Shown here: in pieces, positions 42,201 through 54,200 of the stretch | How the letters are laid out: each line of letters starts with the position of its first letter | Numbering within the stretch: the stretch's first letter is position 1 | From: Opisthorchis felineus | Taxonomy: Eukaryota > Platyhelminthes > Trematoda > Opisthorchiida > Opisthorchiidae | NCBI GenBank assembly: GCA_004794785.1 | Contig: SJOL01002847.1 | Span: 36,691-100,690, forward strand | Direction: 5' to 3' | DNA: 64,000 nt | Program-made: the position numbers and the translations under genes | The notes under the pieces: model-generated | The model's database searches: none | Seen by the model: the letters and a program-made list of their open reading frames with translations, nothing else | What the model was told of the DNA's origin: nothing

Positions 42201-45200
42201 ACCTCGTCAACTTGGTCTGTACTGGTGAGGAGGTTAGGAGTTTCACCTAGTAACTCCGAGGCCGTGTATTTAGTTTTATGGGAATTTTCCACGTCCGATC
42301 CTGTTTCAGTAGTAATTGGCATAAAATCGGCAATGAGAGTGGATGCTTAATTCCTCTGCAAAAGCCGACTGTTCGACTCTTCTCTTTGTCTTCAGGTGAG
42401 TGGCTGATCACTAACTGGTTTATGTTCTCGAAATATTCGTCTTCTATGTAAGAGGGAATTTATTAGTAGACTACCACCAGTATTCACTTAGGATGTCAGT
42501 TACAACTTCTTGAATTTACCTTAGCAACAAGTTGTTGATGTTTCGAAGAGCAGCCCAGCGGACTCAGTTCTAGTTCTACTCTGGTAAAAATGGAGAGGCA
42601 GTTGACGGCGCACAAGTTTAAACTGACCAACTGCCAGAAATACGTAGCTGAAGGTGTAGTGATATCCACAGGGAATATTCGTCTATTTACTCGCTGTATG
42701 AACAGTGTTCACTATAACACATGAGGAGGAAGCCATATGTGAACATCTTGATTGTACGTACTGCTATCTACAAAATACGTACACGTTCGGTGCAGTGTGC
42801 GCAGTTCTTCAGAAGTATGAACGGAACTCAGTAAAACCACTGTTTACAACCGCAAGACGGTTTGTACGTAAGATTGCCACCGATGTTCTGGAACTACCTA
42901 AACAGAACTTGAACAAAACTGGTAGCTTTCACGTTTCATTAGAAAATGTGATAAAGAAGCTGCACAGTTGTATAGACGTAACACACTACTCATAAGTTTG
43001 CTGAAAACTCTTGGACAACCCACGACCGGACTGTCATCATGTAGGCGCAGCCGCAGAGTCATCCTCAACCTTATGTTCTACTTGAACTAGTCAATCGGGG
43101 AATTCGTTATCACTTCGTGATCATATATGCCGGTGAAATGCACAACACGAGTTACGCAAGCCGCCTGAATAGGTGAAAGTTTGTTTAAACTCTCTAACGA
43201 TTCATTGCTTTTCTTAACGAGCGTATGTGATAACCGCTTGGAAATTTCGGAGCACAGTGGGTCGTGATGTACCTGCAGTAAACTTTATTATAATGGATTA
43301 AACTTTCATGCTGTCGTGAGATTCGGGAACAGAATAATCCGCTCTAATTTTGGGGTACGAGTCAAGGGCACTCGAGCTGAGAAGCACGTGATCTAAGAAA
43401 GTACATACAAGGGTCAGCTTTTGAAATCTTATAGCTCTGTTGTTTGTTCCAAAAATACTGAGATTAGTTAACGGCTCGTAATGCCTTTCCAACTAAACTA
43501 AACGATTTTCGAAAACATTTGGAAAACATTTTTGCCGGTCTACACATTTGAATTTCCTTTAAGTGGTTGAGTTGGAAATATTTCGAAGGTCTCTCAGTGT
43601 AGTCCAGTAGGGCTGCATCGACTGCCGTTGAGCTCACGATGTTTGGTATAACTCATAATTTGCTGTACTTCGAAGGAGTCATGGAATCACCCCTCTGTAT
43701 GGGAAGTTCAGTTGCCAAGAACATCAGGCGGTATCAGGAGTGCGCCCTATAGATGGAGATTCATTTGTCTTTCGGATATCCCTACTAACTTTAGATAACA
43801 TTGTCAAACACCGTTCACGTGTCCCTATTTACGAGGAACAAAAGGTCCCTTTATGAAAACCAAAAGTTCAGAAGATTTTCTCAGCCTTTTTGGGCTGTTA
43901 ATCCAATGGTAAAGTTTGCGGGACCGGGACAAACTGACCATTTTAGGAAAGGGGGTCACTATTGGAAGAGGGAATAGCTGGTTCGCTTCTGTGTTCCTGG
44001 AAGTTCCTGCATGATTCATGCACTTTTGGGCTCATTTAAGTCATCGATTCCGGGAAGTACTGAGTGCTTGGAGAATGTATACTGACCAAGCCTGGTGTAT
44101 ATCTTTGCACACCGGATCATAAAAACATTAGGTTTTTTCCTTTGATGTTTTTGAAGGTCAGAGAAGTGTACTCCCTTTTTTATATTTCTTTGCCACCCGA
44201 TAGATTCTGCAAACTAGCTGTAAAAAGTGGACTGGACATCTTTCGCGTCTTTGACAGTTTGAATTACATGCCCAACCTGGTCGTCGGAATGGAGGCGGCT
44301 GGGAACGCTGGCGGTGTAGTCGAGGGTGCCTTCTGCTACTCGGGTGATGTATCCAGCCCAAAAGAACACAAATATACGCTTCAGTACTATTTAGATCTAG
44401 TGGAGCAGCTGGTGAAGGCTGGCACCCATATTCTGGGCATAAAAGATATGGCAGGTAGGTGGGATAATTTACTCATTTTGTGAAAATATCGTTTGATCAC
44501 TTTTTCTGGTGTTAAGGAGAAAAATGTTTAGTCACTAATTACTGGGATCAATCGAAACTCGGATGGTGTGGGCACCGGGATGGTCTTACTGTTATATCGA
44601 TTGACATGTAACATGTCATGTAACGAATACAGTAATCCTTTCTGCTACGGATGGAAAGCAGTAGGAAGAATCGCATAGTTTCGGTTCCGGTAGCCATATG
44701 CTCAAAACTTTTGTGGATATACATTGGAATACCAAATGGTAGCTAATGCGTCTATCCTGCGCTTGCTGCACTTGATAAAGCAGATGCGTTTGCTGTTCGA
44801 AAATATTTTGTATATTACATATAGTTCTTGTGTTCTCAGTGGTAAATCTATGTTGTATATTCTTTCGGATAACTCCCAGGAGGCGCTTTTCCAAATATCT
44901 CCTTATCAATCCCATACGAGACTCAGTGTTGTCTTGACATGCAGATTTTTTCGTTCGTGTTGTACACCTCACCGGGCAAGGCTTTCGCCTAAATGAAACA
45001 GAAACCTACTGTTTCGGTGGTTATATTGTTCATTCTACTGCGCAACAGTTGATTGAAACTGTTGTATGTGAGTAATGAGAGCAAGCCACGGCTGGTTGTG
45101 AAATCGATACGTCCCACTTAGCCTTCCAAACCCACCAGGGGAAATTGCACTGCATTTGATACGTGGAGAGAGAAGTTTTTCTATATCGCGCCATGCGCGT

Positions 45201-48200
45201 CTCTGCATCAACTCTTGCGTGTCCTTCTTAACTCCACTTTCCAAACGCGTAGTATGGTTTCCCTGTCCTTTGTGAATGTACTATGAATCTAATGATCCGC
45301 AGCTGCTACTCGCTGTACCGTATTGGCGAACCACGGTTTTTCTTTGAATAGTTGGCCCTCCAAAAAACATGAAATAGACCTCTCCATGAGTATCATTTAT
45401 ATGAATAGTCCACGTAAATGACTAGCTTAGTTGAGAATCGATAATAATACGTCCGTTCTTCCCTACTTCAACTATTGATTGTGGATGGGTTCACTTCATC
45501 ACACTGTGGAGAGGCCTCGAAACCCATGGATATAGTGTTTGGGTCAGGCCCGAGCAGTCCCCCACTTTAGTTCGGCATGAAAACATATGTGCGGGCGATC
45601 AACCAAACCGTATTCAGTTTATCCTGATAATCTGCCATGGAAACAACTGCCGATGCAAACACCCTATACCACCTGCATGAGCGTGATGAATGTTCCGTTG
45701 GCGATCCGTCCTCAGAATGTTCTATGTTGATCTAGCACTTTATAGATGTGCTAAATAACAAAAACGAATAAGAGGAAAAACAGTGCTTCCCCCTCAATTT
45801 GAAGAGTAGACACTTCACAAGGTACCCGGGGGTCCCGCTTGAAGGGCTTAACTTATGAAGAGGAAAAACACCAATGGGAGCCACAGTGTCCTCGTGAGAA
45901 GGGAGATTCAGCGTCATTGGACCCTAACAATATCACTTATCCAGTTTACTTGGCCGTCCGTGATTGTCTGCTGGGATTCCAACAGAGTTCACAGGGTATC
46001 CGTAAACTTAGGTCCCCTTGATAAAGGGGGATCGCTGACTCAGTGAATGAGGGCTGCGTCTGGTCAGCTTTTGAATGTGCTAGTAAACGGCCGGAATGCC
46101 CCAAGAAACTGATGACAGGAAATGGCTTAATTAAACACTTTGTGACACCTGTTCCCACAGTCTTATAACCCTGATAAATCTTCTTGAATTGCAGTTCTAC
46201 TACTCACAAAAAGCAGTGATTCCACTTCTACGTTCAAACTGATGAAAGCTTTTATGGCATAGTTTGCCACCGAAATAGCTAAGCTGAGAGCGTTGGACTA
46301 ATCTAGTCAGTCTTATTTACATTACTCGTTGGGCTAGAGATAGCTCAGTGATTAGGGCGCCAGCTTACGGACCGGAAGGTCCGTCGTTCGAACCCAACCT
46401 CAGCATCTCGACTGCTTCTGTCTGGGCAACCTGGCAGTATTCCAGCCCTCATGCCTCTTTCCGTTAGCATCGCAGCTGGACACCGAAAGGGTGCTTCAGC
46501 TGAACGACTTTGATTTTGGATTGTAGTAGGAACCTCTGTCAGCCTGGGTCCTATCTACTGTCGGTAGATTCCACAACAATCCTGGTTGTGTGCGTCATGC
46601 GTCCTGTTCCACAAAACCTGCGTGTTTCTGCCGCCTGGTCCGCAAAGAACCTCGGTGTACCAGTGGTGTCGGGTCACAATGAGCCGGAGAGAGTTGCGCA
46701 TTATTTAAACAACACACGATGTCCAACAATTAACAGATACTAACTTCAGCTAGAATACTACTGATTCTACTGCCAAGATTAGTGAGTGACAGAAGGGAAG
46801 TCTTCTGAGATGAGTCGGACCGCTGACTAGACCCAGCACTGTGCCAACTTTGTGAAGTTTTCCTCAATCCCTATGTAGGGTAACGCATTGGCACGGAGCA
46901 CATCCTCTTTGTCATGATGAAGCAACAATGTCGGGTGCGGTAGGTTTTTTTTGATTTGATCCCACTCTTGTTTGGAGCCGTTGGAAAGGATCACCTATCT
47001 TAATTGTAACCAAACTCTATTTTCTACCCCTCGTAATCGGGTCTCCAACACCGGCAGCTAATGTCAAAGCGTGTCGGCTAATCATGTATTAACAAGACAA
47101 AGCGGGCCGAATAGATTTCAAGAAACGGTCTTCGAGTGCAAAGGAGCCCAACAAAGATGATTGCTGTCCTATTCCGTCTAGACCTTCAATATTTTTAATT
47201 GTTTTAATTCTGGACGAAAGGCATTGAGTGACCGAAAAGACATCTCATGATTTGAAAAAAACAGTTCCTAGAATATCAACTTCGTTCCGCTCATTTTCAG
47301 CTCATTAAATCAGAACAGTTGTCAGGTATTCGATGGTTTTGGTCAAGGACTGAACGATCTGACAGCTGTTCATTCCTCTGGAGTCTAACGGTTTCCCTGG
47401 CAGCTACGCACCATCCAGCACCCGTTAGTTTCCCTTGGATTTAGTGGTCACTCCTGTGACAGTCTTTTCTCAGGACTGACCAACAAGTAGAAATCTCCAC
47501 TTAGAGCTTCAATCATAAAAGGCATTTTTCCGAAGTTGTTTCATTCGTTACTGAGATAAATGGGACCCGATAACTGTTACGCCGCAAGTCGTTCACTGTT
47601 AGCAGTGTATTTTAACGACTTGTTCTGAGTTCACAGTCCATCCAGACCAAAGGCGTCCATGATGAATTATCAGTGAAAGTGTCGGCTTTTATCTCTTCTG
47701 GGAAGATAACCCCTGTTATGCGGGTCGTATACCAGGTCATGGCTGATACACAGCGTTTGTTTTGAAATTGACGTCTCGTTTGACCAGCACTCCTATTCTC
47801 CTGGGAAGCTTGTTTATTGGTCACCCAGGCCCGCTGGAGGCACATAAATTATCAAGTCTGACCAGGTAACGACAATCCAGTGCCTGTTCCGGCTGTACTG
47901 ATCTGGCTGTACTTAGCCTGCCTGTCAGGACACTCGGGTCAGGTAGTGACCCGGAGAACCAATATCTGCTGAACAGGACAGGACAAGATGTTTTTTTATT
48001 CATCATCTCTGGCAAATTGTCTTTGCTTACTTCTGGTTGGTTCCAGTGTATGTCCAAATCACTCATGTGAACAGTCCTCCTGTACCGCTGGCGTATTTCT
48101 CCTGGCACGGCTGCGTGGACTATCGCAGCGTTATTGATCAATTTCTATTCCCTTTCCACTGAGCATCGTATGTGACTGATACATCAAAGTTTGTCCATAT

Positions 48201-51200
48201 AAGGATATCCTTTAAAGGTTAAATCATTATCACATTTGTGCCGCATAAGATGAATGACCTTGGATTATGAATTTACTGCGATAAAGTACTTGAGTGTCCA
48301 TATCAATGACACCAGGCGTCTCTTAGCCTTCCACCCTGCTAAGCCTTATAATAGCCCCAACTATTCGTCATAGTGTGAGCATTTTTGCTTGTACTCTCTG
48401 TTCTTAAAGCTTCAAAATTTAACCAGCCTAATTTTGTGATTGTCATTATGAGCCCAAATTAAGGGTTTTGAACAGACGCTGATGGTTTCGGCGTCCGGCA
48501 TTGCGCTGACGTATGGTTATGGTGGTTTTTGACTGATCTATCCGCGTACGTGTTGTGCGGACAATGTCCATCATTCGGTGTTTCCCGATCAATCTTCCTC
48601 TGGACGAAATCCTTACTTGGAAGGCTCCAGAGAATAAAGTAAAATGGATGTGCTTGAGAGACGGTCTCTTCTGGGGGAGGCCTCTTGCGAGAGGAAACTA
48701 AATATATGGGGATTTTCTCCTATGAAGGCTATCCGTTGGTTTGATTCTCGGTAACGAACGCCATTCTCGCTACTTTGGAACATGTTCGTTTGCGTTGACT
48801 TCAAATCGCGTTACGGTCAGCTAGGAGTAAACTGCACTATAGGTACGTTTGGGGGGAGGTACTAAAATTAGAATCACAGAGTCAGTACTCTTGTTTGATT
48901 TTTGACAGTGAGGGTTTAGTAGAACTTACAGCTAAAGGGCACTGTATATTAGCTTGGGCACAGCGTCCAGGATTCTTTTTCAAGTACGGAGAAAACATAC
49001 TCCTTCTGAGTCACCAATTACTTTGTCTGATTGCTCACCTTTTCTGTTGTATGATTGAAACTCCTCTACAAATACTGGTCCTTCATCCAGACAGTGTACA
49101 AAAATGGCTAGGATGGCTGCCCCATCTTGAAACACTCCATAGTCTTATGTGTTTTGTGAAATTCTTTCCTTGTTTCTTTCTTTTCAACCACAGGTTTACT
49201 CAAACCTAAAGCTGCTCGACTTCTGGTGAGCGCTATCCGTGATCGTTATCCGGATCTTCCAATTCACGTTCACACTCATGATACTGCTGGTGCTGGTGTA
49301 GCGAGTATGCTGGCAGCCGCTGAGGCCGGAGCAGACGTCGTCGATGTAGCGGTAGACAGCATGTCTGGGATGACTAGTCAACCTAGCATGGGTGCGATCG
49401 TTTCCAGTTTACAGGACACTCCGCTGTGAGTTAACTCAAGCGCACCATCAAAATTGTAGGTACTTTCCTGAATGGATCATCACTGGTGAAAGATTTAGTC
49501 AGCGCTTGAAAGGTCAAGCAAACTGAGAAGTTCACCTTTGTTGGGGCTTCTCAAGCCCAGTTAGGGTGATTAACTTTCCTTCAACATCTCATATTGCTCA
49601 TTCCCAAGGATGATGCCTTAAAGACCGTCCGCCAGTATGATCTAAAAGGTTCTAATGCAGTTACTTCTGGTGGCTTTAAACCACTGATAATATTTACAAC
49701 TTCTCGTGCGCGTCACTTTGTGTGGGTTGCTTTTCTCGGTCTGTATGAGATGCATAGGCCACATGGACTCAAGCAAAAAGGCACCGAGGAAACAGATCAG
49801 CTTCAATGATGTTCCAAACTGCTACCGTCCAGTGACATGCTTTGAACTCAGTTTGGACAGTTTTTTCCCACTCTTGAACTCTATTAACAACGTGAAAACC
49901 CACATTGCTTACGTCTTACAACACTGAGAGCTTGGTTTTTCTCAGAATAGTTTAAGGAACCTTTGGTTTATCATTTTGTAATAGACTACACCAGGTTTCA
50001 CTTGATATGTCATCGGTTTTTACGGAAGGTGTGCAGTAAACATCATGTACCTGCAGATAAACAATTGTTTGAAAAATATCTCTGTGATAACGGGAAACCC
50101 AAATAAATCTGAGCTAAATCTCTTGTTTATGATATATTTGGACTTTCCGAATATCAGTCCGGCTGAAACATGAGGTGGTCTTTGTGCAGCGCACTCATGG
50201 ACAAGAGCTTCAGCTAAGATTCATGTGGATCCCCCGTTTACATTAACTTCATTTTGCATTGAGCGCTCATTTGCAAATACATACAACATGGCGTTCAACC
50301 AGGACATATGACTGATGGAGCTTCATGGACTGGGCCTATTCGGTGGGTTTTAACAAGACTAAAAACATCATTGATTTACCTGGAGTTTTCATCGACCTTG
50401 TGAGTAGTCTTGTGTCAGACGAATCTAATGCAATTTTGTTTCCCACTTGAACTTCAGTACATCAGTCAAAACTCTTTTCTTTCATCTCAAGCTCCTCAGT
50501 TTGGTGTATGAGGCCCGTTCAGCCGATTCTTAAACTTGTGAGTGTGTGCCAGCAACGATCCAAGCGCTTTCGTATTTTCCTGAAGGAAACCACTCACCAG
50601 GTTGATAAAAGCTCTTCGACAGCCAAATCCCCAAGTTCCCGTCAACCTTGTATTCTACTTGAGCAGGAAATTCGCGAAATACATCCATTTGCACACCAAT
50701 TTGATATTCACTGGAGAGTCAGTCTAATCCCGGCTGAATCTCTCGTTTATCATATTCTTCAACTGAATGTGCTGAGCACAAAAATGCCTCATTTTTCAGT
50801 TGGTACAACATTCTAGATATGGCAGTATATTTTCATGAAGAAAATTACTCTATAGTTTGCTTAAACCCTTCGACAGCCCACGACCAGTTTCGTCATTTCT
50901 GTTTGGGCTCATCAGGTAGGCGCAGTCCGTCAACCTTGTGTTCTACTTGACCCCAACTTTTAAGGTGCAGCATTATATCTTCAAAAAGAAATTGGGCGGC
51001 ACATCTGCCGGAGTGTAGGTTATTCCGGAAGATGCTGTGGACCATTTTGTTTTCCTGTTAATCACAGTCATCCCCGTGGTCACCGCTGCTTGCGCCGTTT
51101 TGGTATGCGGGGAAGGAAAATTTTCGAGTGAGATAAGAAGTACTATCCACAAACCAAGCCAATTCATTTGGAAATCACATTGAAAAATCTTTTGGTCAGT

Positions 51201-54200
51201 ACCGAAATTTTCAGAATGGTGAGCTGAATGGAGCATCCAACAAGCAAATACTTGGTGACATCAGTGATGATGTGTGGACAAAGACGATCTGTTTTTTTCA
51301 ATTAACACAATATTACTCTGAAGAGATAAGCGGGAGAACCATAAAAGCAAGAGGATTGAGGGCGCTTCATGGTAAACATACTTGAACTGGGAAGACCAGG
51401 TTGGTAACCTGGTGATCTTCCTGATCCTCGTTGTGGGAGCCCCAGATGGCTCGGTGGTTAAGGCGCGACCTTACTGGCCGTCGTTTGAAACTAGCCTCTG
51501 CTCATGTCTAGGCTTGGGCAACATGGTAGTATCTCAACCACTGTGCTTCCTTCCGTGGGGAATAACAGCTACGCCCCGAAAAGACGTTACAGCTAAACGA
51601 TTTTTATTAGTTTTTATGTGGTTTGTTGTAATGACAGATTGACTGTGTTTCGAATGTAGCAAAACATGTGATACATGCGCAGTAACACCTGTCTCGACTT
51701 TCCGAGATAAACAACCCAGACGTCACTTAAACCTTCATGCGGATGTGCCACGCCCTGAAATGAAGGCTGGTTTTGTGCTTTGTTAGATCGATTTATTTGC
51801 CGAAATCTTGTCATTGTCAGGTTGTCAAACCGAGCCACACCTACTTTCAACGTTTGATTGCATACCGATGTTGTCTGGACCAGGCTATCCAAAGCATTTA
51901 TTGTGCAACTTTTCGCCATGCGTTCCAGCTGCGATCGGGGTACCGAATCGGTATAGTGAGTAGTGAACTACACATGCCAGTATTTCTAGGCGTGACGGTC
52001 GTACTCATTGAAATTCCCAGCCGTGAACTATACCGAATAGAGCATATTTTTCCACAGATACTCTCAATTGCACACGAGTTGGGTTTTGACAGGGGACTCA
52101 ACTTACTCCTGATCAAACTCTCGTTTATGATGGTCCACTGCACCAGGCCGCCTCATGTTTGAGTTGATACGATATTTGAGATATCGCAATACGTCGCTGT
52201 TCAGACACGACGCTCTACTCATAAGGTTGCTGCAAACCTTTCAACTGTCGAAGGTATCTCATCAATCTTATGAGTAGTGTGCTACGTTTAAACAACAATG
52301 TGTTTCTTCATAATTTCAGTCCTGCTCTACAAAGAAAGCTTAGTTATTTCGGGAGTCTGAATAACAACACCAAAACAAGGCAGAAGTTGTGCTGTATAAA
52401 AGCTGTCTGTTGTTGCGGTTGGTATGATGTTCAAGACATCAACGTGTATCATCTTAAAAGTTCACCCCAATTACCCCCAGATAATCATAAACGAAAGATT
52501 TGGCTGGGATTGATTTAGCTCGCGCGTTGACAGCAGCTGAATCTCGCCGGGGACGGTTGCCACCTTTTGGGTATAACTTTGAGGTATATTCACTGGTTTT
52601 TGGTCAGGAATTTTTGACGCAAGTGAAAGTCTCAGATCTTTCAAGATGTGGATGGTTGAAAGACATTGTGCAAGGTTTGATTATCTACTGCTGTGATTTA
52701 GGATTTAACCACCTAATATGGTGAGATTTGTCTCGCTGAACCCTTGTAAGCTCACATTTAGGTGGATGACATACCAAGCAGCGAATGTCCTTTTTTTCGC
52801 CAGTGTCGGGAAAATTAAAGAAAAACAGCGTACATCAGTGTCTCATTGTTGCCGTCTCCAAGATTTTGGGAACGCCATTTTGAAAAATCTTACTCGGCCC
52901 GGTTTCTCTATTGTAGCGATACGCAAATTTCTCGAGAAAATATCTCAGCCTATTCCGCCTATTGGGAACAAACGCGTCGATTGTACGGACCGTTCGAATG
53001 CACAACCACAATGCGTTCGGGAAACGCAGACGTGTACGATAACCAAATTCCTGGTGGACAGTACACAAACCTACAATTTCAAGCTTTCTCACTCGGACTT
53101 GGTGACCAGTTTGAGGATATCAAGAAGAAATATTGTGAAGCAAACGAACTAATGGGTAACGTTATCAAAGTAGGTTCGTCAACGTAGCAATGTGGTCATT
53201 TTTGCCCCACTGTTGCTAGGGCAGGTTATCCTACTTTTCTAACCTTCTGTATTTCTAGGAGTCGTGAATATGTGGTGCTTGTTTTCGGATTAGAAAAGCA
53301 CGAAAATGCTGATTTTCAAAATGCCACTACCGGTTTCTGATTGACGGTAACGATCAAGCCAGTTTGACAGCAGATTGCTGATCTTAATCGACAGTATTAA
53401 ATCCAAAAAACTTTCATTACGACTCAGTTTTTCGGGCTCGTGTTGTAATCGATGGATAAAAGACTGAATGTGGACAAATGAGGCTAACTACAAGCCTGAT
53501 AAGCTCCACTCGAGGAACTACACCTCATCAAATCAAACTTATTCAAGCAGTAAAATTCAACAGAACTAGAGACAACAGACTGGCGGATTTTTTGCACGCA
53601 AGCCTTGTGAATCTTTTCATGTAATTGCTTTGGAGTGCAACAATGCCATTCAACAACACAGGCTTGATTTGGGCCATGTTGTGAGGCCACCAATAATGGA
53701 GTTTGTCAAAATAGTATTGAACCTCAGGAACAAAATCCACCTCAGTTTTGCCGACCGAGATACAATGCTCAAGAAGGTTCTGTTTTACGTGTAAGTGGTT
53801 GCGGGATTTGTATAATTTCCGTTCACATCACTCTCGTTTGAACAGTCCTCATCCCGTCCTGGCACAGTTATTCTGGTGTTGTACTCTTATTAGAGGTCAT
53901 CAGCAGTGCATACCTATCCTTGGCTGTGCCCGGAGTTTAAACTCCGGATACCTGACATGCGAGGCAAGCGTGTTAGCACTACTCGACCAGCGCACATCGT
54001 ACGCATCAGAATCAACAACAGACGAATATGTTCACGCTTGAGCGATGTACCTGGTTAACCCGACGGCTCGAAAGACGACCAAGTGAATGTCCCGGTTTTT
54101 TCGATCGATTGACTCACCTGCCAGAACTTCCCAGTCAGGATGCTTGAAACCTGCTGGACAATTTCGATCAGGTGTAGGGGGTTGCGGGATATGTAGAATT

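Larger units (their letters stand above)
40233..44203 (+). other. PC intron, 4.0 kb
   Basis: It contains an S1 SINE (40592-40775) and an R1 copy (42968-43090). The open frames 41878-42350 on both strands and 42705-42995 are unrecognised; the latter runs into the R1 copy. The acceptor tttgccacccgatag has an unusually weak pyrimidine tract. Confidence 0.8.
49426..52916 (+). other. PC intron, 3.5 kb
   Basis: It holds two R1 copies head to tail (50592-50975), an S1 SINE (51436-51607), a further R1 3' part followed by a foldback R1 end (52050-52289), and short unrecognised frames. The acceptor cttctctattgtag-type sequence at 52916 is chosen because the frame gives L-D-T, matching the family. Confidence 0.82.

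Noticed and set aside
46331..46402. Functional tRNA gene
   Set aside because: The A and B boxes are present, but the cloverleaf is not kept and the same head starts many SINE copies.
46510..46743. Open frame after a SINE with [20 protein letters not shown]
   Set aside because: It looks protein-like, but I could not match it to a family and the frame starts inside the SINE tail. It may be a Penelope-type linker, not supported enough to call.
52500..52724. Candidate extra exon with [18 protein letters not shown] frame
   Set aside because: Exon 12 joins exon 13 in frame to give P-L-D-T as in other PCs. Adding this segment would insert unrelated sequence.
53170..53187. Extension of exon 13 (VGSST) to a stop
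   Set aside because: The next residues expected in PC are VTPSSK, which begin at 55241 after a proper acceptor.
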